Part shown: in pieces, positions 1 to 7,420 of the stretch
How the letters are laid out: each line of letters opens with the position of its first letter
Position numbering within the stretch: the first letter of the stretch is position 1
Position numbers and translations under genes: made by a program
NCBI RefSeq assembly: GCF_022878925.1
Contig: NZ_CP084629.1
Coordinates: forward strand, 806,001-870,000
Length of the DNA stretch: 64,000 nt
Source of the DNA: Caballeronia sp. TF1N1
Lineage (GTDB): Bacteria > Pseudomonadota > Gammaproteobacteria > Burkholderiales > Burkholderiaceae
Reading direction: 5' to 3'
The notes under the pieces: model-generated
Seen by the model: the letters and a program-made list of their open reading frames with translations, nothing else
What the model was told of the DNA's origin: nothing
Databases searched by the model: none

Positions 1-50
1 GCTTTCAAGGCGGTCCATACGTCCTCGGCGAACCGCTGGAGCGCAAGTAA
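1..50 (+). CDS. C-terminal end of an upstream gene (partial)
   Basis: An open frame enters from the left edge and ends with TAA at 48-50; the visible residues are FQGGPYVLGEPLERK. The stop overlaps the start codon of the next gene (TAATG), so the two genes are probably translationally coupled in one operon. The tail is too short to assign to a family; an uronate or sugar-acid catabolic enzyme would suit the context, but that is only inference. Confidence 0.55.
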   Translation, partial: FQGGPYVLGEPLERK

Positions 51-949
51 TGGCGAGCGTGGAGCGCCTCGAAGCGGCGGGACACGCGGCGGTCGGCGAG
101 TGCCCGGTGTGGCGCGCCGAAGAGGGCGCGCTTTACTGGGTGGATATTCCGGCGCGCAAGTTCGTGCGTCTCGTCGTCGCGAGCGGCGAGCGCAGCGAGT
201 GGACGTTGCCCGAGCAGATCGCGTGTTTTGCATTCGATCCGACAGGCACTGTCGTGGCGGGCATGGAGAGCGGCCTGTTTGCATTCGGCATGCAGTCGAC
301 AAAAGACATTCGACCATCGAAGCTGGCCGCACCGAGCTTTCCCGCGCCGGGCATGCGCTTCAACGACGGCCGCTGCGACCGTCAGGGCCGCTTCTGGGCC
401 GGCACGATGGTGCAGGACATGTCGCTCGCAAGTCCGGCTGGCGCGCTGTTCCGGTTCGATACGGACGGCGTGCTGTCGGAGCCTATCGTCGATGGCCTGG
501 TCACCCAGAACGGTCTCGCCTGGTCGCCGGATGGCCGCACGATGTATCTGTCGGATTCGCATCCAACCAAGCGTGTGATCTGGGCATTCGATTTCGATCC
601 CGACACGGGCACACCGCGTAACCGCCGCGTCTTCGCCGATCTGCATGACTATGCGGGCCGTCCCGACGGCGCGGCCGTGGACGCCGACGGCTGTTACTGG
701 ACTTGCGCCAACGACGCCGGCCGCCTTTTGCGCTTCACGCCGCGAGGCGAACTCGACCGTGAAATCGCATTGCCGGCCAGCAAGCCGTCGATGTGCGCGT
801 TCGGCAGCAGTGACCTCTCGACGCTCTACGTAACGTCGATTCGCCCCGGTGCGAACGCCACCGAAGACGACGGCTGCGTCTTCGCGCTGAATCCCGGCGT
901 CAAAGGCCTGCCCGAACCGGCATACGGTGCGATGTTACCGGTCGCATAA
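50..949 (+). CDS. SMP-30/gluconolactonase/LRE family sugar lactonase
   Basis: A 299-residue six-bladed beta-propeller lactonase that should hydrolyse an aldonic or aldaric acid lactone in the cytoplasm. The family signatures are present: GECPVW near residues 16-21 with the metal-binding Glu17, RFNDGRCD around 103, QNGLAWSPDG around 155, and a DG/VDADG segment near 210 that supplies further ligands. The length is normal for the family. The ATG overlaps the stop of the preceding gene. With uronate dehydrogenase at 3488-4345, the most likely substrate is the lactone that enzyme makes (galactaro- or glucarolactone), but L-arabinono- or gluconolactone is equally allowed by sequence. A small GC-rich inverted repeat (962-968 with 974-980) follows without a clear T-run. 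Confidence 0.85.
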   Translation: MASVERLEAAGHAAVGECPVWRAEEGALYWVDIPARKFVRLVVASGERSEWTLPEQIACFAFDPTGTVVAGMESGLFAFGMQSTKDIRPSKLAAPSFPAPGMRFNDGRCDRQGRFWAGTMVQDMSLASPAGALFRFDTDGVLSEPIVDGLVTQNGLAWSPDGRTMYLSDSHPTKRVIWAFDFDPDTGTPRNRRVFADLHDYAGRPDGAAVDADGCYWTCANDAGRLLRFTPRGELDREIALPASKPSMCAFGSSDLSTLYVTSIRPGANATEDDGCVFALNPGVKGLPEPAYGAMLPVA

Positions 950-1023
950 CGACGGCCTCAAGGAGCGGCAAGTCCGCTCCGCACCTTTAGCAATGCGCGC
1001 CGCACCGCAATGGCGCGCAAATA

Positions 1024-1035
1024 TTTAGCGCTAAA
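1024..1035. promoter_or_regulatory. Perfect 12-bp palindrome upstream of the MFS gene
   Basis: TTTAGCGCTAAA is self-complementary and lies in the 210-bp gap before the MFS transporter. Its size and position suit a repressor operator, for example for the GntR-type regulator encoded at 2554-3330. No matching second copy was seen at the uronate dehydrogenase promoter, so the assignment is tentative. Confidence 0.3.
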
Positions 1036-1159
1036 GCGAACGAAAGTTCGTGAGGCAGGCTAAACACCACTTCTGTCGTCTCCGCTTAAAGAGTAGGCTG
1101 CGCGAGTATCCCAACGTATGCCAGCCAACTACCGATTATTCAATTCGGAGGAGACATAG

Positions 1160-2503
1160 ATGGAGCTTGAAACTCGCACCATGAAGCGCGTGATGTTTCG
1201 TCTCGTGCCGTTCCTGATTCTGTGTTACTTCATCGCTTACCTCGATCGCGTCAATGTCGGCTTTGCCGCCTTGCAGATGAACAAGGCGCTCGGCTTTTCG
1301 GCGAGTATGTTTGGCTTTGGCGCCGGCATCTTTTTCATTGCCTATTTTTTCTTCGAGGTCCCTTCCAACCTGCTGCTCGAACGTTTCGGTGCACGCCGCT
1401 GGATCGCGCGCATCATGTTCACGTGGGGCATTCTTGCGGCCTTGATGGCGTGGATTCCGCACATCGCTCAAGCAACGGGCTTGTCGAACGCTTATGTGTT
1501 CTACGGCTTGCGCATTTTGCTTGGCATCGCCGAAGCGGGCTTTTTCCCCGGCATTATTTTCCTGCTAACGCTTTGGTTTCCGGCTAAGTATCGCGGGCGA
1601 GTGGTGGGCTACTTCATGGCCGCGATTCCGCTTTCGACCGTGATCGGCGGGCCTATTTCCGGCGCCTTGCTGCAAATGGATGGCTTGGCCGGCATGCAAG
1701 GCTGGCAATGGCTTTACCTGATCGAAGCGCTGCCCGCATTGGTGCTTGCATTCGTGGTGTTCTTCTATCTGACCGACAAGCCCTCCGACGCTCATTGGCT
1801 CGCTGAAGACGAACGCAAGTGGCTCGTCGAACGTCAGGCGCATGAGCGCGCGCATCGCGAGTCGGTTCATGCGTTTAGCGTGAAGGAAGCGATCTTTAAC
1901 CCGCGCGTGCTTGCCATTGCCTTGATTTACTTCGGCGCCAACGCAACCAATTACGGCTTGAGCTTCTTCTTGCCGCAGATCGTCAAGGCTTTCGGCTTGA
2001 CGAATTTGCAGACTGGCTTTGTCACGGCCATGCCTTATGCGGTCGGTGTGATCAGCATGGTGCTGTGGGGTCGCCACTCGGACCGCAAGCTCGAGCGTCG
2101 CTGGCACGTGGCCATTGCATTGATGGTAGCCGCAGGCGGTATCGCGGCTTCCGCTGGCCTGGATAATCCGGTAGCAAAGATGATTGCGCTTTCCATCGCC
2201 GGCTTCGGTATCTTCGGCTGTCTGCCGATTATCTGGACCTTGCCCGCTTCGTTCCTTTCGGGCGCGGCGGCGGCTGGCGGTATTGCCGCAATCAACTCGC
2301 TTGGCAATCTCGCGGGCTTCTTCGGGCCGTATGCAATGGGCTGGATCAAGGACAGCACGGGCGGCTTTGGTGCAGGTCTGCTTTGCCTGGCCGGCGCCGG
2401 GATGGTGGGCGTCGCGGCGGTATTGCTGCTGCATCACGACCCGGCGCTTGAGAGTATCGATCCGCACGACGAAGTCGATGCCGAGCCGAATCTGGCAAGG
2501 TAA
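1160..2503 (+). CDS. MFS transporter, anion:cation symporter (ACS) family
   Basis: A 447-residue inner-membrane secondary transporter with the expected twelve hydrophobic segments. The first loop carries YLDRVNVGFAAL near residues 27-38, the hallmark of the ACS family, which includes the glucarate/galactarate permeases GudP/GarP and hexuronate transporter ExuT. The start is supported by GGAGGAG at 1146-1152, 7 bases before the ATG. Its neighbours (lactonase, uronate dehydrogenase, GH88) make a sugar-acid substrate such as galacturonate, glucuronate or an aldarate likely. It has its own 210-bp leader, so it may be transcribed apart from the lactonase. A strong hairpin terminator follows it. 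Confidence 0.88.
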   Translation: MELETRTMKRVMFRLVPFLILCYFIAYLDRVNVGFAALQMNKALGFSASMFGFGAGIFFIAYFFFEVPSNLLLERFGARRWIARIMFTWGILAALMAWIPHIAQATGLSNAYVFYGLRILLGIAEAGFFPGIIFLLTLWFPAKYRGRVVGYFMAAIPLSTVIGGPISGALLQMDGLAGMQGWQWLYLIEALPALVLAFVVFFYLTDKPSDAHWLAEDERKWLVERQAHERAHRESVHAFSVKEAIFNPRVLAIALIYFGANATNYGLSFFLPQIVKAFGLTNLQTGFVTAMPYAVGVISMVLWGRHSDRKLERRWHVAIALMVAAGGIAASAGLDNPVAKMIALSIAGFGIFGCLPIIWTLPASFLSGAAAAGGIAAINSLGNLAGFFGPYAMGWIKDSTGGFGAGLLCLAGAGMVGVAAVLLLHHDPALESIDPHDEVDAEPNLAR

Positions 2504-2512
2504 AACGCTTAA

Positions 2513-2543
2513 GGGCCGCCTGAATTTTCGGCGGCCCAATTTT
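2513..2543 (+). terminator. Rho-independent terminator after the MFS gene
   Basis: GGGCCGCC (2513-2520) pairs with GGCGGCCC (2530-2537) around a 9-base loop and is followed by AATTTT. It sits between the convergent MFS and GntR genes. Confidence 0.7.
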
Positions 2544-2553
2544 GCGGCTGGAT

Positions 2554-3330
2554 TCACGCCGTGGCCTGAGCTCTTCGCAATCTCTCCCTGCTGTTGATCA
2601 AGTGCAAGCGCATTGCCGTGCGCGCCGAGTCCGCATCGCCGCGTTCGATCGCATCGGCAATCTGCTCGTGCTCGCGATTCACGCGAACCAGATAATCGGC
2701 GTAATGGTCGTGTGGAATGGCGGTCGCGGTTAGCCGTGTCCTTGGAAACATCCTTAAACCAAGATGCTCCATGATCTCGACGAAATAGCGATTTCCCGTG
2801 GCATGTGCGATTTCCAGATGAAAGCGAAAGTCCGGCGATACCGTGCCATCTTCCTGACCCACGCCGCGCGCAAACTCCGCGAGCGCCGCGCGCATGGTCG
2901 CTAATCTGCCGGCATCGCAACGTGTGGCAGCAAGGCCCGCCGATTCGGTTTCCAGACTGATACGCAGTTCGAGGATCGCGAGCGCATCCATGGAGCCGGC
3001 GACGTCGGCGGGATCGAGTTGCAATAGCGACGAGGTACTCGCTTCGCACACGAACGTACCGATGCCATGACGCGTCTCGACGAGGCCCGCGGCCTGCAGT
3101 CGCGATAACGCCTCGCGCACCACCGTGCGGCTCACGCCGAAGCGTTGCACCATCTCAGCCTCTGTCGCGATTCGGCAACCTGCTCGCAATTCACGCGCGT
3201 CGATCTGTGCGCGCAGTGCATCGACGAGCTGTGTGGTCAGACTGCGGCGTGTGCCGTGAGAAGGGGCGGCGACATCCGTGGATGCGGATACATTGAACAC
3301 GTCGACGGAAGGTTCGGGCGTTAGTGTCAC
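2554..3330 (-). CDS. GntR/FadR family transcriptional regulator (FCD domain)
   Basis: A 258-residue regulator. The N-terminal winged helix covers about residues 29-100 (TEAEMVQRFGVSRTVVREAL, then GLVETRHGIGTFV). The C-terminal all-helical FCD domain holds the likely metal/ligand His residues in FRFHLEIAHATGNRY and in the final RLHLINSRERL segment. FCD regulators usually repress sugar-acid genes and are released by the substrate; ExuR and UxuR of E. coli belong to this class. It is divergent from uronate dehydrogenase and shares a 157-bp control region containing an inverted repeat over a promoter, so it probably controls both that operon and itself. Confidence 0.88.
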   Translation of the reverse strand: MTLTPEPSVDVFNVSASTDVAAPSHGTRRSLTTQLVDALRAQIDARELRAGCRIATEAEMVQRFGVSRTVVREALSRLQAAGLVETRHGIGTFVCEASTSSLLQLDPADVAGSMDALAILELRISLETESAGLAATRCDAGRLATMRAALAEFARGVGQEDGTVSPDFRFHLEIAHATGNRYFVEIMEHLGLRMFPRTRLTATAIPHDHYADYLVRVNREHEQIADAIERGDADSARTAMRLHLINSRERLRRAQATA

Positions 3331-3380
3331 AGCGCTCTCTTAGTGTTTTCCAGAGGTTCTGGGAATCGGTCTTTCATACG

Positions 3381-3409
3381 TTGACAAATCATTCTGCAAA
3401 TGATGATAT
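3381..3409 (+). promoter_or_regulatory. Putative promoter with embedded operator for uronate dehydrogenase
   Basis: TTGACA at 3381-3386 is followed after 17 bases by TGATAT at 3404-3409. Between them lies a perfect inverted repeat, ATCATT (3388-3393), 5-base spacer, AATGAT (3399-3404). A dimeric GntR-type repressor bound here would block RNA polymerase. The -35 is consensus and the -10 is weak (3 of 6), so exact use is uncertain. Confidence 0.5.
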
Positions 3410-3487
3410 GCGGCATAGAGTGATATGACAACGTACAAGAAATGCGCGCAGGGTAATCCCTAGCATTGCATGCAGGAGACAAAATTC

Positions 3488-4345
3488 ATGGAATCACAGA
3501 CGGACGCATTGCCGTTGCAGGGCACCCTCAAACCCGAATTGCGCTTCGACCGCTTGCTGCTCACGGGTGCGGCGGGCGGTATCGGTAAAGCCATTCGGCA
3601 TCGTGTCGCGGAGTTTGCAGAGCATGTGCGAGTGTCGGATCTGCCCGGCGTATTGTCGGGCGATGCAGCGCCTCACGAAGAAATCGCGCCGTGCGATCTG
3701 GCAGACCGTCAAGCAGTCGATGCACTCGCCGCCGATTGCGACGCCATTGTCCATCTCGGCGGCGTATCGGTGGAGCGTCCGTTCGAAGAGATACTCGAAG
3801 CCAACATCAAGGGCGTCTTCAACCTCTACGAAGCGGCGCGGCTGAACGGCGTAAAGCGCATCGTGTTCGCGAGCTCGAATCACGTCACAGGCTTTTATCG
3901 GCAAGACGAACGAATCGATGCCAGCGCGCGCAAGCGTCCCGATGGCTACTACGGCTTGTCGAAGTCGTTCGGCGAGGACATGGCGCAGTTGTACTTCGAC
4001 CGCTATGGCATCGAGACGGTGAGTATCCGCATCGGCTCCGTTTTTCCCGAGGCCAAGGACCGCCGCATGATGGCGAGCTGGATGAGCTACGACGACTTCC
4101 ATGATCTGCTGCGCCGCGCGCTGTTCACTCCGGGCGTCAGACACACAATCGTTTTCGGCATGTCGGCAAATGCGCATACCTGGTGGGACAACTGTGACGC
4201 GTCGGTACTCGGCTTCGAGCCGCGCGACTCGTCCGAGAAGTTCCGCGACAAGGTCGAAGCCACGCCGGCGCCCGCACCGACCGATCCAGTTGCGGTGTAT
4301 CAGGGCGGCGTGTTCACGGTGACGGGTCCTTTCGATCCGGTGTAA
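3488..4345 (+). CDS. udh: Uronate dehydrogenase (NAD-dependent epimerase/dehydratase fold)
   Basis: An SDR-extended-like oxidoreductase of 285 residues, expected to oxidise D-glucuronate and D-galacturonate with NAD+ to the 1,5- or 1,4-lactone, the first step of the oxidative uronate route. The Rossmann motif TGAAGGIGK is near residue 27, HLGGVSVE sits in the middle, and the catalytic YxxxK is in YYGLSK. The conserved SSNHVTGFYR and RIGSVFPEAKDRR segments match this family closely. An earlier ATG at 3470 is possible, but AGGAG at 3474-3478 is 9 bases before the ATG at 3488, which decides the start. The product should feed the lactonase at 50-949. The ABC importer genes follow after 93 bp. Confidence 0.87.
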   Translation: MESQTDALPLQGTLKPELRFDRLLLTGAAGGIGKAIRHRVAEFAEHVRVSDLPGVLSGDAAPHEEIAPCDLADRQAVDALAADCDAIVHLGGVSVERPFEEILEANIKGVFNLYEAARLNGVKRIVFASSNHVTGFYRQDERIDASARKRPDGYYGLSKSFGEDMAQLYFDRYGIETVSIRIGSVFPEAKDRRMMASWMSYDDFHDLLRRALFTPGVRHTIVFGMSANAHTWWDNCDASVLGFEPRDSSEKFRDKVEATPAPAPTDPVAVYQGGVFTVTGPFDPV

Positions 4346-4438
4346 TGCATGCGGCATACAGAATGCCGAATTCGCGTAGTCAGTCGTCATACATCCAGAA
4401 GTGTCTGACTCGCTCCTTCGAACTGAGGCACGACCGCC

Positions 4439-5185
4439 ATGTTCTCTCTCGACTTTGCTCCGTTGTTGCCGTACTGGCCGACGTTCCTTTTAGGCGCGTG
4501 GCTCACGCTCAAGATGACGTGCGTGGCGGTGTTCTTTGGCCTCATCCTCGGCATGTTCGTGGCATTCGCCAAGCGCGCGAAGGTGCCGGTGCTGACGCGC
4601 CTCTGCATCATCTATATCGAGGCGGTGCGCAACACGCCGTTTCTCGTGCAGATCTTCCTGCTGTATTTCGGGCTGGCGAGTATAGGCTTGCGCATGCCGA
4701 CCTTTGCCGCGGCTGCGCTCGCCATGACCATCAACATCGGCGCTTATGCCGCCGAGATCATTCGCGCGGGTCTGGAATCGGTGCCACGCGGGCAGATCGA
4801 AGCAGCAGAGTGCCTGGGTCTTTCGCGCTGGCGCATCGGCTGGAATGTAATGTTGCAGCCCTCTATCGAGAAGGTTTATCCGGCGCTCACGAGCCAGTTC
4901 CTGTTGATGATGCAAGCCTCGGCGATCGCTTCGCAAATCTCCGCCGAGGAACTGACCGCCGTTGCCAACACCGTGCAGTCGGATACCTTCCGCTCGCTTG
5001 AAACCTATATCGTCGTCGCGCTGCTCTATCTCGGGCTGTCGCTCATCATCAAGCTCATTGCATGGGCTGTCGGTGAGCATCTGTTCAAGCGGCGCCGCGC
5101 CATCCGTCTTGCCGCAAAACGCGCGGGCAAGACGCCGCCGGACTCCCCGCGCATCGATACCGTCATTCCCGGAGGTGCGGCATGA
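4439..5185 (+). CDS. Polar amino-acid-type ABC transporter permease 1
   Basis: A 248-residue inner-membrane permease of the HisM/GltJ/ArtM type. It has about five hydrophobic segments and the EAA-type cytoplasmic loop (ESVPRGQIEAAECLGLSRWRIG, shown here in part: EAAECLGLSRW near residues 121-131) that docks on the ATPase. IEAVRNTPFLVQIFLLYFG near residues 60-78 is typical of the family. The basic C-terminal tail (KRRRAIRLAAKRAGK) is cytoplasmic. The stop overlaps the next start by four bases. Together with the second permease, the ATPase and the binding protein it makes a complete importer. Confidence 0.88.
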   Translation: MFSLDFAPLLPYWPTFLLGAWLTLKMTCVAVFFGLILGMFVAFAKRAKVPVLTRLCIIYIEAVRNTPFLVQIFLLYFGLASIGLRMPTFAAAALAMTINIGAYAAEIIRAGLESVPRGQIEAAECLGLSRWRIGWNVMLQPSIEKVYPALTSQFLLMMQASAIASQISAEELTAVANTVQSDTFRSLETYIVVALLYLGLSLIIKLIAWAVGEHLFKRRRAIRLAAKRAGKTPPDSPRIDTVIPGGAA

Positions 5186-5835
5186 GCGGCGGATTCACGG
5201 CATCGCATTTTGTGTACCTCGTGCAATCGATCGGCTGGACGCTGGTGCTCTCCATGCTTGCGTTCGTGCTCGGCGGTATCGGCGGATTCCTCGTCATGCT
5301 GGCGCGCATCTCGCCGCGCCTCTGGCTCGCGCGCACAGCCATCGTGTTTATCGAGGCGATTCAGGGCATTCCGTTGCTGATCCTGCTCTTCATCGTGTAC
5401 TTCGGGTTATCCGTGTATGGCTATCAGGTACCCGCGCTCGTTGCGGCGGGTCTTGCGCTGATGGTTTATTCGAGCGCGTATCTCGGCGACATCTGGCGCG
5501 GCTGCGTCGAAGCCATGCCCAAGCCGCAATGGGAAGCCGCCGAGTGCCTGTCGCTGTCGCGCTGGCAGAGTCTGAGGCTCGTCATCATCCCGCAGGCGAT
5601 GCGGCTTGCCTTGCCGCCCACGGTGGGCTTTCTCGTGCAGATCATCAAGATGACTTCGCTCGCCTCCGTGATCGGCTTTATCGAACTCACGCGCGCAGGG
5701 CAGATCATCAACAACTCGATCTTTCAGCCGTTCCTCATCTTCGGACTGGTCGGCGCTTTCTATTTCGTCCTGTGCTATCCGCTTTCGCGCTGGAGCCAAT
5801 CGATGGAGAATAAGCTCAATGTCAGCAATCGTTAA
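5182..5835 (+). CDS. Polar amino-acid-type ABC transporter permease 2
   Basis: A 217-residue permease paralogous to the previous one, with IEAIQGIPLLILLFIVYFG near residues 55-73 and the EAA loop (WEAAECLSLSRWQSL) near residue 115. It starts at the ATG inside an ATGA overlap with the first permease, preceded by GGAGG in CCCGGAGGTGCGGC. The two permeases should form the heterodimeric channel. The coding region runs 17 bases into the ATPase gene, a sign of tight translational coupling. Confidence 0.88.
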   Translation: MSGGFTASHFVYLVQSIGWTLVLSMLAFVLGGIGGFLVMLARISPRLWLARTAIVFIEAIQGIPLLILLFIVYFGLSVYGYQVPALVAAGLALMVYSSAYLGDIWRGCVEAMPKPQWEAAECLSLSRWQSLRLVIIPQAMRLALPPTVGFLVQIIKMTSLASVIGFIELTRAGQIINNSIFQPFLIFGLVGAFYFVLCYPLSRWSQSMENKLNVSNR

Positions 5836-6547
5836 GGTCGACGAGGTCTACAAGAGCTTCGGCTCCAATCAGGTGCTGAAAGGCGTCTCGTTCGATGTCA
5901 ACAAGGGCGAGATGATCGCCGTGATCGGTGCGAGCGGTTCCGGCAAGAGCACGGCGTTACGCTGTATCGATCGGTTGGAAACCATCGACCAAGGGCAGAT
6001 AGAGGTATGCGGCATTCGCGTGGACGATCCGAAGGTGGATCTGCATCTCTTGAGGCGCGAAGTCGGCATCGTGTTTCAAAGCTATAACCTCTTTCCGCAC
6101 CTAACGGTCGAAGAAAACATCATGCTCGCATTGCGGCACGTGAAGAAGTTATCGCGTGACGAAGCGAGACGCGTCGCGCTCAACGTGCTCGAACAAGTCG
6201 GGCTTGGGCAGAAGGCCGATGCCTATCCCGAGCAATTGTCGGGCGGACAACAGCAACGCGTGGCGATCGCACGATCGCTCGCGATGAATCCCAAGGTCAT
6301 GTTGTTCGACGAAGTGACCTCCGCGCTCGATCCGCAACTCACGGGAGAAGTGCTGCGTGTCATGGAAGACCTCGCGGCCGATGGCATGACCATGCTGCTC
6401 GTCACGCATGAAATGGCGTTCGCCAAGCGCGTGGCGGACCGCATCATCTATATGCATCAGGGCAAGGTGTGGGAAGTGGGCGATGGCAGCATGCTCGATG
6501 CGCCACGCACGCCCGAATTGCGAGCGTTTTTGAACAACGGCCTTTGA
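5819..6547 (+). CDS. Polar amino-acid-type ABC transporter ATP-binding protein
   Basis: A 242-residue ATPase of the GlnQ/HisP class that powers the importer on the inner face of the membrane. Walker A GASGSGKST is near residues 37-45, the Q-loop FQSYNLFPH near 83, the signature LSGGQQQR near 140, Walker B VMLFDEVTSALD near 160 and the switch His in THEMAFA near 200. All catalytic residues are intact and the length is standard. The start overlaps the upstream permease gene by 17 bases. The binding-protein gene follows after 37 bp. Confidence 0.92.
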   Translation: MSAIVKVDEVYKSFGSNQVLKGVSFDVNKGEMIAVIGASGSGKSTALRCIDRLETIDQGQIEVCGIRVDDPKVDLHLLRREVGIVFQSYNLFPHLTVEENIMLALRHVKKLSRDEARRVALNVLEQVGLGQKADAYPEQLSGGQQQRVAIARSLAMNPKVMLFDEVTSALDPQLTGEVLRVMEDLAADGMTMLLVTHEMAFAKRVADRIIYMHQGKVWEVGDGSMLDAPRTPELRAFLNNGL

Positions 6548-6584
6548 ACGGCATTTTTTCAATCCAAGAAGACGGAGACATCAC

Positions 6585-7379
6585 TTGAAAGCACAGAAAC
6601 ACATTGCACGCGCATGCGTGGCGGCATTGATGATGGCAGGCGCCATTCACAGCGCAATGGCCGATCAGCTCGATGACATCAAGAAGGCCGGCGTCGTGCG
6701 CGTTGCCATCGCAATGGGCACGCCGCTCTTCAGCTACGCCGACGAGAACCTCAAGCCCGCAGGCTCGGATGTCGATACCGCCGCCGCGCTCGCAAAAGAT
6801 CTCGGCGTCAAGCTCGAACTCGTGCAGATCACTAACGCCGCGCGCATTCCGACCTTGCAGGCAAAGCGCGCCGATCTCGTGATCGCCGACTTGTCGATCA
6901 CGCCGGAGCGCGCAAAGGTCGTCGATTTCTCGATTCCCTATGCGGTGATCACCATCATCGTGGGTGGGCTTAAGAGCATCAAGGTGAAGGACTATGCGGA
7001 CCTCGATGGCAAGACCATCGGGCTCACGCGCGCAACGGTCAACGACACGCTGACGACGCAGCAAGCGAAGGGCGCGCAAATTCAGCGCTATGAAGACGAC
7101 GCCACGCTCATCACGTCGATGGTCGCGGGTCAGATCGACATCTTCTCCAGCACGCCGTCGAACCTTCAGGAAATGCAGAAACGTGCGCCCGCACGCAATA
7201 TCGAACTCAAGTTCGAACAGAAGAACTTCGATCTCGGCATTGCGATGAACAAGGATCAACCGGCTCTGAAAGAGTGGGTGGACAAGTGGGTCAGCACGAA
7301 CCAGAAGAACGGCAACCTCAACGCGATCTACAAGAAGTTCCACGGACGCGATCTGCCCGACGCCGTCCGCAAGGGCTGA
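6585..7379 (+). CDS. Family 3 periplasmic solute-binding protein of the ABC importer
   Basis: A 264-residue precursor with an N-terminal signal peptide (residues 1-26, cleavage after AMA) and an SBP family 3 fold. It starts at TTG, with GGAG at 6574-6577 seven bases upstream. The motif SITPERAKVVDFSIPY contains the Arg that normally holds the alpha-carboxylate. In amino-acid binders a later Asp (HDTPN in GlnH) grips the alpha-amino group; here the aligned stretch reads GQIDIFSSTPSN and has no Asp at that place. Ligand specificity may therefore not be an alpha-amino acid; in this neighbourhood a uronic acid or small uronide is a reasonable guess. Confidence 0.85.
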   Translation: MKAQKHIARACVAALMMAGAIHSAMADQLDDIKKAGVVRVAIAMGTPLFSYADENLKPAGSDVDTAAALAKDLGVKLELVQITNAARIPTLQAKRADLVIADLSITPERAKVVDFSIPYAVITIIVGGLKSIKVKDYADLDGKTIGLTRATVNDTLTTQQAKGAQIQRYEDDATLITSMVAGQIDIFSSTPSNLQEMQKRAPARNIELKFEQKNFDLGIAMNKDQPALKEWVDKWVSTNQKNGNLNAIYKKFHGRDLPDAVRKG

Positions 7380-7383
7380 ACGA

Positions 7384-7420
7384 ATGCCGGCGACATGCGT
7401 ATGTCGCCGGTATTGTTCTT
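7384..7420 (+). terminator. Terminator hairpin at the end of the ABC operon
   Basis: ATGCCGGCGACAT (7384-7396) pairs with ATGTCGCCGGTAT (7401-7413) over a four-base GCGT loop, one G-U pair included, and is followed by TGTTCTTT. It lies between convergent genes and could serve both. Confidence 0.75.

Noticed and set aside
1565..3049. Long minus-strand frame of 494 codons across the MFS and GntR genes
   Set aside because: It runs antisense or out of frame to two clear genes, is Arg/His-rich and has no family motif; a by-product of high-GC coding bias.
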